Assembly (NCBI GenBank): GCA_964555735.1
Contig: CAZKTS010000122.1
Location: forward strand, 1-18,300
Direction of reading: 5' to 3'
Length of the DNA: 18,300 bases
DNA from: CAZKTS01 sp964555735
GTDB lineage: Bacteria; Actinomycetota; Acidimicrobiia; IMCC26256; PALSA-555
The notes under the pieces: model-generated
Seen by the model: only the letters and a program-made list of their open reading frames with translations
Told to the model about the DNA's origin: nothing
Database searches by the model: none
In this document: in pieces, positions 1-9,538 of the stretch
Layout of the letters: each line of letters opens with the position of its first letter
Position numbering within the stretch: the first letter of the stretch is position 1
Program-made: the position numbers and the translations under genes

Positions 1-609
1 GGGTGTGGTGAGTATCGCCTGGAGCCCGACGCGGCGGCGAAGCTCTGGGCTGCGCTCGACGGCCTCGAGGCCGACATCTTCGACGAGGCCCGCCGCCGCG
101 ACCCCAAGGACCGCGAGGCACGCCAGGCGTACGCCGCGGACGCGCTCGTCGCGCTCGCCACCGGGCGGGTGCCGGCCAAGGTCTCACCTTTGCAGGTGAT
201 CATCGACGGCGACACCGCCGAGCTGCGCGGCGTCGGGCCCATCCCGATGAGCACCGCACGGCGCCTCGCCGACGGCCGCCCGGTCGTCGAAGTCCCCCGC
301 AACGGATCGCACCTCGACGGCTTCGAGTCCCTCGGCCGCTACCTCCCCGCTGACCTCCGCCGTTGGCTGGAGCACCAGTACCCGACGTGTGGGGTCGAAG
401 GCTGCGACCGCGACCAGCACCTCGAGACCGATCACGTGATCGGCCTCGCCGACGGCGGCACCACCACCCGCGACAACCTCTGGCGCATCTGCCCCTACCA
501 CCACGACCTCAAGACCCACCGCGGCTGGACCGTCGGCGGCGAGGCCCACGCCTGGTACCTGGAGCCTCCGTCCGGAAAGGCGAAACCCGACCGAATTTCT
601 CGGGAATGA
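1..609 (+). CDS. HNH endonuclease, DUF222/13E12-type (5' end missing)
   Basis: Frame 1 is open from the first base to the TGA at 607-609, so this is the last ~202 residues of a longer protein. The C-terminal part has a zinc-supported HNH nuclease fold: a C-x4-C pair (CGVEGC), then LETDHVIGLADGG with the catalytic-type DH, an Asn in TTRDNLW, and a closing CPYHH with a downstream KTH. This layout is typical of the 13E12-repeat/DUF222 HNH proteins that occur in many copies in actinobacterial genomes. The upstream helical, Arg/Asp-rich part fits the end of the DUF222 region. Biological role is uncertain: these proteins are presumed DNA nucleases, often linked to mobile or repeated elements. An internal ATG at 169 exists, but the coding character continues upstream of it, so I do not take it as the start. 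The next gene, lon, follows after 65 bp. Confidence 0.88.
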   Translation, partial: GCGEYRLEPDAAAKLWAALDGLEADIFDEARRRDPKDREARQAYAADALVALATGRVPAKVSPLQVIIDGDTAELRGVGPIPMSTARRLADGRPVVEVPRNGSHLDGFESLGRYLPADLRRWLEHQYPTCGVEGCDRDQHLETDHVIGLADGGTTTRDNLWRICPYHHDLKTHRGWTVGGEAHAWYLEPPSGKAKPDRISRE

Positions 610-630
610 AGACGGCCGGCAGGCGGTTCC

Positions 631-657
631 CACCATCACGTAATGGTGTAATCACCA
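631..657. promoter_or_regulatory. Nested inverted repeats upstream of lon (candidate operator)
   Basis: Two inverted repeats share a central arm. CACCAT (631-636) pairs with ATGGTG (643-648) across six bases. TGGTG (644-648) pairs with CACCA (653-657) across TAAT. The segment is AT-richer than its surroundings and ends 17 bp before the lon ATG. The compact symmetry suggests a binding site for a dimeric regulator, or alternative RNA hairpins. No HspR HAIR box (CTTGAGT-N7-ACTCAAG) or obvious ClgR-type site, the known lon regulators in other actinobacteria, is visible. The regulator is unknown. Confidence 0.45.
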
Positions 658-674
658 GATCCCGTGAGGTCCGC

Positions 675-3089
<2,415 letters not shown>

Positions 3090-3152
3090 CCGGTTGCGAG
3101 ACGAGCGACGTGGAGGAGAAGACGGCGGCCGTCGTGACCCGTTGACGTGGAA

Positions 3153-3211
3153 GCGCCCGTCGTCGTTGCCTCCCCCGCAGCCTGCCGAGGAGGAGGCAAT
3201 GCGACGGGCGC
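3153..3211. terminator. Long hairpin between convergent lon and peptide-ABC operon
   Basis: GCGCCCGTCG at 3153-3162 pairs with CGACGGGCGC at 3202-3211. Inside it, TTGCCTCC (3166-3173) pairs with GGAGGCAA (3192-3199), with a small internal bulge and an 18-base loop. No T-tract flanks it on either strand. Its place between two converging stop codons (3089 and 3230) makes a bidirectional terminator or mRNA 3'-end stabiliser the natural reading. Confidence 0.75.
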
Positions 3212-3229
3212 ATCACCCTGAAGATGTGG

Positions 3230-4276
3230 TCAGACGTCCACGCTGGCGCCGATGCCCACTCGGGTGAAGTCGAGCTCCTCGCCGGGCGCGAGGGGGAAGT
3301 GGCACGCGACGTAGTGGTCGGGGCCGACCTCGGCCATGACCGGCTCCTCGGTCGCGCACTTCTCCTGCGCCTTCGGGCAGCGGGTGCGGAAGCGGCAGCC
3401 GGTGGGCGGGTGGATCGGTGAGGGGATCTCGCCGCCGAGCACCTTCTCGGTGTCGGGCCGGTTCTCCGGGTCGGGCTCGGGGATCGCAGCGAGCAGCGCG
3501 GGCGTGTAGGGGTGCGAGGGGTTCGCGTACATCGTGTCGGGCGCGCCGAACTCGCAGGTCTTGCCGAGGTACATCACGAGCACCCGGTCGCTCACGTTCT
3601 TCACCACCGCCAGGTCGTGGGCGATGAAGATGAGCGTGATTCCGTTGCGGTACTTCATGTCGCGGAGCAGGTTGACGATCTGGGCCTGCACCGACACGTC
3701 GAGGGCCGACACCGGCTCGTCGCAGATGATGATCTTCGGGTCGGTGGCGACGGCCCGCGCGATCGAGATGCGCTGGCACTGACCGCCGGAGAACTCGTGC
3801 GGCCGTCGGTCGGCGCCGGCAGGGTCGATGCCGACGGTCTCGAGCACCTCGACGACCTTGGCGTCGCGCTCGGCGTCGGTGCCGATGTTCCAGATGTCGA
3901 GGCCCTCGGAGACGATGTCGCGCACCTTGCGGCGCGGGTTCAGCGACGAGATCGGGTCCTGGAAGATCATCTGCATGCGCGGGCGGAGCTTGCGCAGGTT
4001 CTCGCCCGTGAGCCCCGTGAGCTCCTGGCCGTCGAGCTTGACGCTGCCCGAGGTGGGGCGGGGGAGCTGGACGATCGCTCGGCCGGTCGTCGACTTGCCG
4101 CACCCGGACTCGCCGACCAACCCGAGCGTCTCGCCTTCCACGATGTCGAGGCTGACGTCGCTGACCGCGTTCACCTTCTGGCCGCTGCGCCCGACGGGGA
4201 ACTCCACCACGAGGTGCTCGACGCGCAGCAGCGCGTCCGCCTCGTCGCGAAGGTGCGCGGTCCCGGACCCTGCCAT
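3230..4276 (-). CDS. Peptide-type ABC transporter ATPase, OppF/DppF family
   Basis: The second of two ATPases that power the peptide-type importer from the cytoplasmic face. The 348-residue protein has Walker A GESGCGKST at 55-63, a Q-loop in MIFQDPISSLNP at 103-114, ABC signature FSGGQCQR at 162-169, Walker B IIICDEP at 182-188 and H-loop His220. The C-terminal oligo-HPY extension typical of Opp/Dpp/nickel ATPases is present (HPYTPALLAAIPEPDP), followed by the four conserved cysteines (294, 300, 307, 325). In other family members these can hold an iron-sulfur cluster. The ATG at 4276 lies 31 bp after the OppD-like stop, with a GGAG about 10 bases upstream. It is the last gene of the operon and ends near the 3153-3211 hairpin. 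The substrate (oligopeptide, dipeptide or other) cannot be read from the ATPase. Confidence 0.95.
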   Translation of the reverse strand: MAGSGTAHLRDEADALLRVEHLVVEFPVGRSGQKVNAVSDVSLDIVEGETLGLVGESGCGKSTTGRAIVQLPRPTSGSVKLDGQELTGLTGENLRKLRPRMQMIFQDPISSLNPRRKVRDIVSEGLDIWNIGTDAERDAKVVEVLETVGIDPAGADRRPHEFSGGQCQRISIARAVATDPKIIICDEPVSALDVSVQAQIVNLLRDMKYRNGITLIFIAHDLAVVKNVSDRVLVMYLGKTCEFGAPDTMYANPSHPYTPALLAAIPEPDPENRPDTEKVLGGEIPSPIHPPTGCRFRTRCPKAQEKCATEEPVMAEVGPDHYVACHFPLAPGEELDFTRVGIGASVDV

Positions 4277-4307
4277 CAGGAAGCTTCTCCGCTCTCGCTC
4301 GTGCCGA

Positions 4308-5429
4308 TCACGCGTCTGCCGCGGTGAGGGCCTCGGCGGCGCGCAGGCCCTCGGCCTTGTTGCGCTCCAGTGCCGCGTCGCCCTCGGGGGTGCCGACGGG
4401 GAACCAGCACCGGAACTGGTGACCGGCCTCGGGGGCGTCGAGCAGCGGCGGCTCCTCCTCGAGGCAGCGCGGCTGCACGTAGGCGCACCGGGGCGCGAAC
4501 TTGCAGCCCGCGGGCGGGTGCACGAGGTCCGGCGGCCGTCCGGGGATCGACGCGAGCCGGGTGTGGCTCGGCTGGCTGATCTTCGGGATCGAGGACAGCA
4601 GCGCGGCGGTGTACGGGTGCTTCATGTTGCTGAACAGCACACCCGTGCTGGCCTTCTCCACGATCCGGCCCGCGTACATCACGACGATCTCGTCGGTGCG
4701 GCCGGCGACGACACCGAGGTCGTGGGTGATGAGCACCATGGCCATGAAGCGCTCGGCCTGCTGCGCGGCGATGAGGTCGAGCACCTGCGCTTGCACGGTC
4801 ACGTCCAGCGCGGTGGTGGGCTCGTCGGCGAACAGCAGCTTCGGGCCGCAGGCGAGCGCGACCGCGATGCACACCCGCTGACGCATGCCGCCGGAGAGCT
4901 GGTGGGGGTACTCCTTGAGCCGCTGCTGGGGCTCGGGGATGCGCACGGACGCGAGCTGGCTCTCGGCGAGCTCGCGCGCGAAGTCCTTGGTCACGTCGAG
5001 GTGCTGGCGGATCGACTCGGTGATCTGCTTGCCGATCTTCATCACCGGGTTCAGTGACGTCATCGGGTCCTGGAAGATCATCGACATCTGCGCGCCCCAG
5101 AAGGCGCGCATCTCCTTGGGGGAGAGGCCGGTGAGCTCCTGACCCTCGAACTTCAGCGAGCCCTCGCGCCGGACGCCCCGCTTGGGCAGCAGCCCCATGA
5201 TCGAGCGCGACAGCACGGTCTTGCCCGACCCGGACTCGCCGACGATGCCGACGGTCTTGCCCCGCTCGAGGGTGAACGAGACGCCGTCCACCGATCGGAC
5301 CAGGCCGCGGTCGGTCTCGAACGCGGTCTTGACGTCGGTGACCTCGAGCAGCGGCGGTGTCGCGACCGCAGTCGCCGCGCCGCCAGCCGCTGTGGGCGCC
5401 GGTGCGTCGGAGTTCGGCACGTCGCTCAA
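4308..5429 (-). CDS. Peptide-type ABC transporter ATPase, OppD/DppD family
   Basis: First ATPase of the importer, expected to pair with the OppF-like subunit. The 373 residues contain Walker A GESGSGKT at 64-71, Q-loop MIFQDPMTSLNP, signature LSGGMRQR at 178-185, Walker B LLFADEP at 198-204 and H-loop His236. The oligo-HPY tail (HPYTAALLSSIPK) is followed by four cysteines (309, 315, 322, 341). I place the start at TTG 5429. It overlaps the permease stop as TTGA, has GGAAGG six bases upstream, and gives the normal-looking N-terminus MSDVPNSDAP. A GTG at 5420 is the alternative and would remove three residues. The reading frame stays open far upstream through the permease gene, but that extension is a shadow. 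The ~25 N-terminal residues are Ala/Pro-rich and poorly conserved in character. Confidence 0.94.
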   Translation of the reverse strand: MSDVPNSDAPAPTAAGGAATAVATPPLLEVTDVKTAFETDRGLVRSVDGVSFTLERGKTVGIVGESGSGKTVLSRSIMGLLPKRGVRREGSLKFEGQELTGLSPKEMRAFWGAQMSMIFQDPMTSLNPVMKIGKQITESIRQHLDVTKDFARELAESQLASVRIPEPQQRLKEYPHQLSGGMRQRVCIAVALACGPKLLFADEPTTALDVTVQAQVLDLIAAQQAERFMAMVLITHDLGVVAGRTDEIVVMYAGRIVEKASTGVLFSNMKHPYTAALLSSIPKISQPSHTRLASIPGRPPDLVHPPAGCKFAPRCAYVQPRCLEEEPPLLDAPEAGHQFRCWFPVGTPEGDAALERNKAEGLRAAEALTAADA

Positions 5430-6628
5430 ATCCCACCTTCCCGGACGTCGGACCGGGCCCGCACCACGTCGCCGAGGTAGTTCAGCGAGAGGACGATCAG
5501 GAAGATCAGGATCGCGGGCTCGAGGATCATGTGCGGTGAGCGGTTCAGGTTGGTGCGCTCGTAGGCGATGATGTTGCCGAGCGACGGGGTGGGGGCCTGC
5601 ACGCCGACACCGAGGATGGCCAGCGTGCCCTCGGCCACGATGGCGATGGCGATCGCCAGCAGCGAGATCGAGAACATCGCCGGCGCGACGTTGGGCAGCA
5701 CCTCCTTGATCATGATGCGCCCGTTCTTCGCGCCCTGGGCTCGCGCCGCGAGGACGAACTCGCGCTGACTCCAGCTGATCGCGCTCGCCCGCACGATGCG
5801 ACCGATGAGCGGGACCGAGACGATGCCGATGGCGATGATGAGCAGGAGCTCCGGCGGGGTGCTGCTCTTCGCGGCCTGGTCCGGACTGCCCTGGAGGAAC
5901 GCGACCAACGCCAACGCGAGGATCACCGCGGGGATCGCGAGGAATGTGTTGAACAGCCCCGAGATGATCGTGTCGACGTTGCCGACGAACCAGCTCGCGA
6001 TCGCGCCGGCCACGATCCCGGCCAGGCCGGTGAGCACGAGACTCCAGTCGAAGGCGACGCCCGCCGCGAGCCCGACGAGCAGGCCGATGAGGCCGCCGAT
6101 GACCGCGGCCACCGACCGATGGGTCTCGGTGCCGAAGAACCCCGAGGTCAGCCCGAGCGAGCCGCCGATCGTGAAGCCGAGGACGATCGCCCCGGTCGCG
6201 ACGAGCAACGAGGTCCACGTGCCGAGGGCGAGGCGGGCGGTCATCTCGCGTCCGTTGCCGTCGCAGCCGAGGAGGAAGCCGTCGGCGGTGCCCTCCTGGG
6301 AGAACGGACCCTTGCGGGCGCACTCGCCGATGCTCTCGTAGGGGTCGCCCCAGGTGACCACCCCGGTCTTGGCGAGCACCGCCACCGCGACGATGAAGAC
6401 CATGAAGCCGATCGCGAGCCACGCGCCGATGCCGAGGCCCTTGCGCCGCTTCCGGCCTTCGGTGCCCGCCGCGACGGCGGCGACCCCGATGAGTCCCGCG
6501 TCGCCGGCGACGTTGCCGTAGTGGCTGCGCTCGCCCTCGAGCAGCAGGTCGCTCGGCGTCTCGGGGAGATTGGTCAGATCGTCCGACCCCGCGGACTCGC
6601 TCTCGTCGCTATGCGTTGGCTTGGGCAC
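5426..6628 (-). CDS. Peptide-type ABC transporter permease, OppC/DppC family, with hydrophobic insertion
   Basis: One of two membrane subunits forming the transport channel. The 400-residue protein has a ~65-residue hydrophilic N-terminal tail, a first membrane segment at about 67-90, then an extracytoplasmic loop with Cys103 and Cys122 that ends in the GCDGNGREMTARLALG motif (the family's LGTDxxGRDxxSR position). The EAA coupling loop is EFVLAARAQGAKNGR at 290-304. Residues ~168-217, between SGFFGTETH and VDTIISGLF, are an extra stretch with about two hydrophobic segments where OppC proteins normally run straight from GYFGG to VD. Without it the length is near the family norm. The GTG at 6628 has GAGG seven bases upstream and overlaps the preceding gene by 20 bp, supporting tight co-translation. 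The 3' end overlaps the OppD-like TTG. Confidence 0.92.
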   Translation of the reverse strand: MPKPTHSDESESAGSDDLTNLPETPSDLLLEGERSHYGNVAGDAGLIGVAAVAAGTEGRKRRKGLGIGAWLAIGFMVFIVAVAVLAKTGVVTWGDPYESIGECARKGPFSQEGTADGFLLGCDGNGREMTARLALGTWTSLLVATGAIVLGFTIGGSLGLTSGFFGTETHRSVAAVIGGLIGLLVGLAAGVAFDWSLVLTGLAGIVAGAIASWFVGNVDTIISGLFNTFLAIPAVILALALVAFLQGSPDQAAKSSTPPELLLIIAIGIVSVPLIGRIVRASAISWSQREFVLAARAQGAKNGRIMIKEVLPNVAPAMFSISLLAIAIAIVAEGTLAILGVGVQAPTPSLGNIIAYERTNLNRSPHMILEPAILIFLIVLSLNYLGDVVRARSDVREGGI

Positions 6629-7598
6629 GACGGATCCTCGGGTCGAGCACGGCGTACAGGAAGTCGATCAGGAAGTTCAACAGGATGAACAGGGCGGCGA
6701 TGACGAGGACGAAGCTCTGGAGCACCACGTACTCGCGCCCGCCGATCGCGGCGAACAGCTGCTTGCCCATGCCGGGGATGCCGAAGATCACCTCGACGAC
6801 GACCGCGCCGCTGATGAGCGTGCCGACGTTGAGTCCGGCGACGGTGAGCAGCGTGAGGCTCGACGGCCGCAGCGCGTGGCGCCACAGGATGCGCCGGTTG
6901 GAGATGCCCTTGGCCTTGGCCATGGTGATGAAGTTCTCCTGCAGCGTGGCGATCATGTCGCTGCGCAGGTGGCGCATGTAGACGGCGATCTGGCCGACCG
7001 CGAGCGCGATCGTGGGCAGGATCATGTACTCGAAGTGCGGCCCGAGGTCGGGGGAGCGGTTCGAGTCGAAGAGGGGATCGAGCCAGCCCGGCGCGTACCC
7101 GCCGGTCGGCAGCCATTTGAGCTCCGCGCCGATGAAGTAGCTGAGCAGCAGCGCGAGCACGAACGCAGGCAGCGCGAGCAGCGCGAACCCGGTGGTGTTG
7201 ATCGCGCTGTCGGTGCGGGTGCCCGCCCGGTAGGCGGACAGGATGCCGAGCGGGATCGCGACGGCGAGCGCCAGGATCTGCGCGTAGATCATCAGCTCCA
7301 GCGAGACCGGCATCGACTGGTTGATGAGCTCGGTGACCGGCTCGCCACTCGAGTACTGCCGACCGAGGTCGCCCTGGAGCACGTTGCCGACGTAGCCCGT
7401 GAACTGCTCGAACGGCGGCTTGTCGAGCCCGAGGTCCTCGCGGAGCTGGGCCTTCTGCTCGTCGGTCCCGAACGGGATGATTGCGTCGGTCGGGTCGCTC
7501 GGCAGGAGCCGGATCAGGAAGAACGTGAAGAACGTGATGATGAACAGCACCACGACGAACTGGACGAACCGCTTCGCCACCAGCCGCGCCAGTTCCAT
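6609..7598 (-). CDS. Peptide-type ABC transporter permease, OppB/DppB family
   Basis: Second membrane subunit of the importer, 329 residues. The N-terminal membrane helix (about 10-31) ends in the family hallmark FLIRLLPSDPTD. It is followed by the extracytoplasmic segment with REDLGLDKPPFEQFTGYVGNVLQGDLGRQ, then five further hydrophobic segments. The EAA-type coupling loop is ENFITMAKAKGISNRRIL near 221-238, and the conserved GAVVVEVIFGIPGMGKQLF lies at 264-282. The C-terminus LDPRIR is typical of the family. Start is ATG 7598. The best Shine-Dalgarno (AGGAGG) lies 12-13 bases upstream, inside the loop of a small hairpin. The gene follows the binding-protein gene by 53 bp and overlaps the OppC-like gene by 20 bp. 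Confidence 0.95.
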   Translation of the reverse strand: MELARLVAKRFVQFVVVLFIITFFTFFLIRLLPSDPTDAIIPFGTDEQKAQLREDLGLDKPPFEQFTGYVGNVLQGDLGRQYSSGEPVTELINQSMPVSLELMIYAQILALAVAIPLGILSAYRAGTRTDSAINTTGFALLALPAFVLALLLSYFIGAELKWLPTGGYAPGWLDPLFDSNRSPDLGPHFEYMILPTIALAVGQIAVYMRHLRSDMIATLQENFITMAKAKGISNRRILWRHALRPSSLTLLTVAGLNVGTLISGAVVVEVIFGIPGMGKQLFAAIGGREYVVLQSFVLVIAALFILLNFLIDFLYAVLDPRIRRAQANA

Positions 7599-7604
7599 GT
7601 GCTG

Positions 7605-7620
7605 CTCAGTTCCTCCTGAG
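7605..7620 (-). promoter_or_regulatory. Small hairpin with the Shine-Dalgarno of the OppB-like gene in its loop
   Basis: On the minus strand CTCAG and CTGAG form a 5-bp stem around GAGGAA, the best ribosome-binding sequence before the ATG at 7598. The SD-to-start spacing (about 12 bases) is longer than usual. The stem is weak, and a regulatory effect is only inferred. Confidence 0.35.
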
Positions 7621-7651
7621 TCCGACTCCTACCGAGGTCCCTCCTTCTGTG

Positions 7652-9313
7652 TCAGCCGCCGCTGAGGCCGAGCACCGGGATGCGGCCGTAGACGAACAGC
7701 GGCTTGCCCTGACCGTCGGGCAGCGGCGGGAGCGTGAGCTTCACGTCGCTCTGGTAGCCGATGGTCCAGTCGACGAACCACGTCGGGAACTCGTAGCCAC
7801 CCTTGGCCATCGCCTTGTTGAAGTCCTGGTAGGTCTTCTTGATGTCGGCGATCTCCGACTGCCCGCGGCCGGTGTCGAGCAGGCCCTGGGTCGTGGCGTC
7901 GTTGAACCCGGAGAAGTTCAGGATGTTGCCGGTGTCCGCGTTCGCGAACCACGGGTAGGTGTCGGAGTCGTTCGAGTTGGTGTAGCCGCCGTGCAGGTTG
8001 CGCCACAGCAGGACGTCGATGTCGCCGGCCAGGGCCTTGTTGATCAGCGTGGCCTGGTCGAACTGCGCGATGTCCGCCTCGATGCCGACCTTGGCCAGCT
8101 CCTGCTTCATGAGCTGGGCCTCGGCGCTGTTCTCCGGGTCGGTCGTCGTGCCGAGGATGATGTTGAAGTTCCCCCCGGACTCCGACTTGTACTGCTCGAC
8201 GAGCTGCTTGGCCTTCTTCTCGTTGTACTTCGGGTACCCGGCGTTCTTGACGTAGCCGGGTGCATCGACGTCCATGAGGCTGTTGGCGACGTCGAAGATG
8301 CCCTTGTTGCGGATCTGGTTGATCGTGTTCTTGTCGAGACCGGTCTGGAACGCGTCACGAGCGGTCTGGCTGTCGAACGGAGCGTCCGCGGCCAGGAGCA
8401 CGTAGTACCGGATCTCGCGCACGCCGGGCTTCTGCTCGAGCAGCTTCACCTCGCTGCCGAGCGACTTCAGCGTGTCGATCTGGAGCGCGCTCGAAGTGTG
8501 CATCACGTCGAGCTGGCCGCCCTGGAGCTGGTTGACGCGCACCGCGCCGTCGACCACGGGCACGAAGGTGATCGACTTCGCCTTCGGGAAGCCCTTCTGC
8601 CAGTAGTCGGGGTTGGCGGTGACGACGGTCTTCTCGTTCGGGGAGTACTCCTCGAGCTTGAAGGGGCCGGTGCCGATCATGTTGGTCGCGCACGCGTCGC
8701 CGGCGTTGAGCTGGGCCGGGGCCATGATCCCGAGCCGACCGGTCTGGTACAGGTAGTTCGGGAAGTCGGGCACCGGTGTGCTGAGCACGACCTTGACCGT
8801 GGCCGGGTCGACGACCTGCACGTCGCTCACGAACTTGAACACGATCGTGAGCAGCGGACCGCTGTTGGGTGCGCCGGGCGCACCGCGGGCCGCGTCGAGG
8901 TTGAGCTTCACGGCGGCCGCGTCGAGCGGCGTGCCGTCGTGGAACTTGATGCCGTCACGGAGCCCGATCGTCCACTCGGTGAAGTCCGCGTTCGGCTCCA
9001 CCGACTTGGCGAGGTAGGGGACCGCGACACCCTTGGAGTTCGGGACGGTCAGGGTGTCGTAGATCGCGGCGACCACCTGGATGCCCGAGATCGCGAGCTG
9101 CGCGCGCGAGAGGCAGTAGTTGGTGGTCTCGGCCTCGAGCCCGAAGGTGAGGTCGCCCTTCTGCTGCGCCGCCGGCGCGGAGGCCGCGGCGCCCTGGGAC
9201 TCGTTCGCGGTCGCGATGCCCGCGAACGCACCGAGTGAGAGTGCGAAGACGGCGGCGATGGCGGCGAACCGCACGAGCCGACGACGAGGTGCATGCCGGT
9301 GTGAATCGGCCAC
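7652..9313 (-). CDS. Peptide-type ABC transporter substrate-binding protein (SBP_bac_5 family)
   Basis: Extracytoplasmic receptor that captures solute for the downstream permeases. The 553-residue length and motifs fit SBP family 5 (peptides, nickel, other solutes): LTFGLEAETTN near the mature N-terminus, AAIYDTLTVPNSKGVAVPYLAKSVEPNADFTEWT with the usual start of the family domain, then IGLRDGIKFHDGTPLDAAAV and the later GTGPFKLEEYSPNE. A signal peptide is clear: basic RRRLVRF, hydrophobic core AAIAAVFALSLGAFAGIA, and a probable signal peptidase I site after ATA (residue 36). There is no lipobox cysteine. The GTG at 9313 is preferred because a run of six G lies five bases upstream and the signal peptide then starts normally. 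A TTG at 9370, also in frame, would add 19 residues. It heads the five-gene importer operon. Ligand unknown. Confidence 0.93.
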   Translation of the reverse strand: MADSHRHAPRRRLVRFAAIAAVFALSLGAFAGIATANESQGAAASAPAAQQKGDLTFGLEAETTNYCLSRAQLAISGIQVVAAIYDTLTVPNSKGVAVPYLAKSVEPNADFTEWTIGLRDGIKFHDGTPLDAAAVKLNLDAARGAPGAPNSGPLLTIVFKFVSDVQVVDPATVKVVLSTPVPDFPNYLYQTGRLGIMAPAQLNAGDACATNMIGTGPFKLEEYSPNEKTVVTANPDYWQKGFPKAKSITFVPVVDGAVRVNQLQGGQLDVMHTSSALQIDTLKSLGSEVKLLEQKPGVREIRYYVLLAADAPFDSQTARDAFQTGLDKNTINQIRNKGIFDVANSLMDVDAPGYVKNAGYPKYNEKKAKQLVEQYKSESGGNFNIILGTTTDPENSAEAQLMKQELAKVGIEADIAQFDQATLINKALAGDIDVLLWRNLHGGYTNSNDSDTYPWFANADTGNILNFSGFNDATTQGLLDTGRGQSEIADIKKTYQDFNKAMAKGGYEFPTWFVDWTIGYQSDVKLTLPPLPDGQGKPLFVYGRIPVLGLSGG

Positions 9314-9318
9314 TGGTT

Positions 9319-9324
9319 CCCCCC
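9319..9324 (-). promoter_or_regulatory. Ribosome-binding site deciding the GTG start of the binding protein
   Basis: A GGGGGG run on the minus strand ends five bases before GTG 9313. It is the main reason to prefer this start over the in-frame TTG at 9370. Confidence 0.6.
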
Positions 9325-9367
9325 GGTGGTGCCCCGGAGACCTGCCCGGCCCGGGGTCGTTGGTGGT

Positions 9368-9379
9368 CAAGGATCCTTG
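9368..9379. promoter_or_regulatory. 12-bp perfect palindrome in the leader of the peptide-ABC operon
   Basis: CAAGGATCCTTG is a perfect palindrome about 40 bases downstream of the -10 hexamer, within the transcribed leader if GTG 9313 is the start. It could be an operator site or chance. It includes the alternative TTG start at 9370. Confidence 0.3.
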
Positions 9380-9393
9380 GGTCGTCGCCGGGT

Positions 9394-9407
9394 GTGACGC
9401 CGGTCAC
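9394..9407. promoter_or_regulatory. Inverted repeat near the predicted transcription start of the peptide-ABC operon
   Basis: GTGAC and GTCAC flank the four bases GCCG. The site lies just downstream of the -10 hexamer on the minus strand, where a repressor would block initiation. The regulator is not identifiable from sequence. Confidence 0.3.
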
Positions 9408-9416
9408 GACGGCGCC

Positions 9417-9444
9417 ACTCTAGAAGGGAACGCAGGGGTGTCAA
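9417..9444 (-). promoter_or_regulatory. Sigma-70-type promoter of the peptide-ABC operon
   Basis: On the minus strand TTGACA (9444-9439) is followed after 16 bases by TAGAGT (9422-9417). The -35 box matches consensus in all six positions. Predicted transcription would begin near 9408-9411, leaving a leader of about 95 bases before GTG 9313. The -10 is identical to that of the Liv-type promoter at 13136-13164. Confidence 0.7.
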
Positions 9445-9526
9445 TGGCGGCCGGCGAGAAATCTACCGATGGGTAACCGGACGAATCGCCCAGGCGTGCC
9501 GGCGCGGGCCCCACCGTCGGCCCGCC

Positions 9527-9532
9527 TACGGT
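9527..9532 (+). promoter_or_regulatory. -10 element placed for a leaderless arfB transcript
   Basis: TACGGT fits the TANNNT form of actinobacterial -10 boxes and ends six bases before GTG 9539. This is the spacing that puts the transcription start on the start codon. No good ribosome-binding site lies between them and no clear -35 is seen, both usual for leaderless genes. Confidence 0.55.
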
Positions 9533-9538
9533 CGAGAC

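Noticed and set aside
363..674. N-terminal extension of the lon reading frame
   Set aside because: The frame is open upstream, but these codons are an Arg/Pro-rich shadow of the HNH gene. The ATG at 675 has a proper RBS and matches the family length.
1..674. HNH gene next to lon as a defence or mobile system
   Set aside because: Only one nuclease of a very common multi-copy actinobacterial family is visible. There are no partner genes, terminal repeats or target duplications, and the gene is cut by the window edge.
5430..6422. Long N-terminal extension of the OppD-like frame
   Set aside because: It runs antiframe through the OppC-like permease with Arg/His/Pro-rich text. The TTG at 5429 with RBS and stop-start overlap is a much better start.
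7649..9238. 529-residue plus-strand open frame across the peptide receptor
   Set aside because: Val/Asp/Arg/Leu-rich shadow without motifs. The minus strand encodes a recognisable family 5 receptor.
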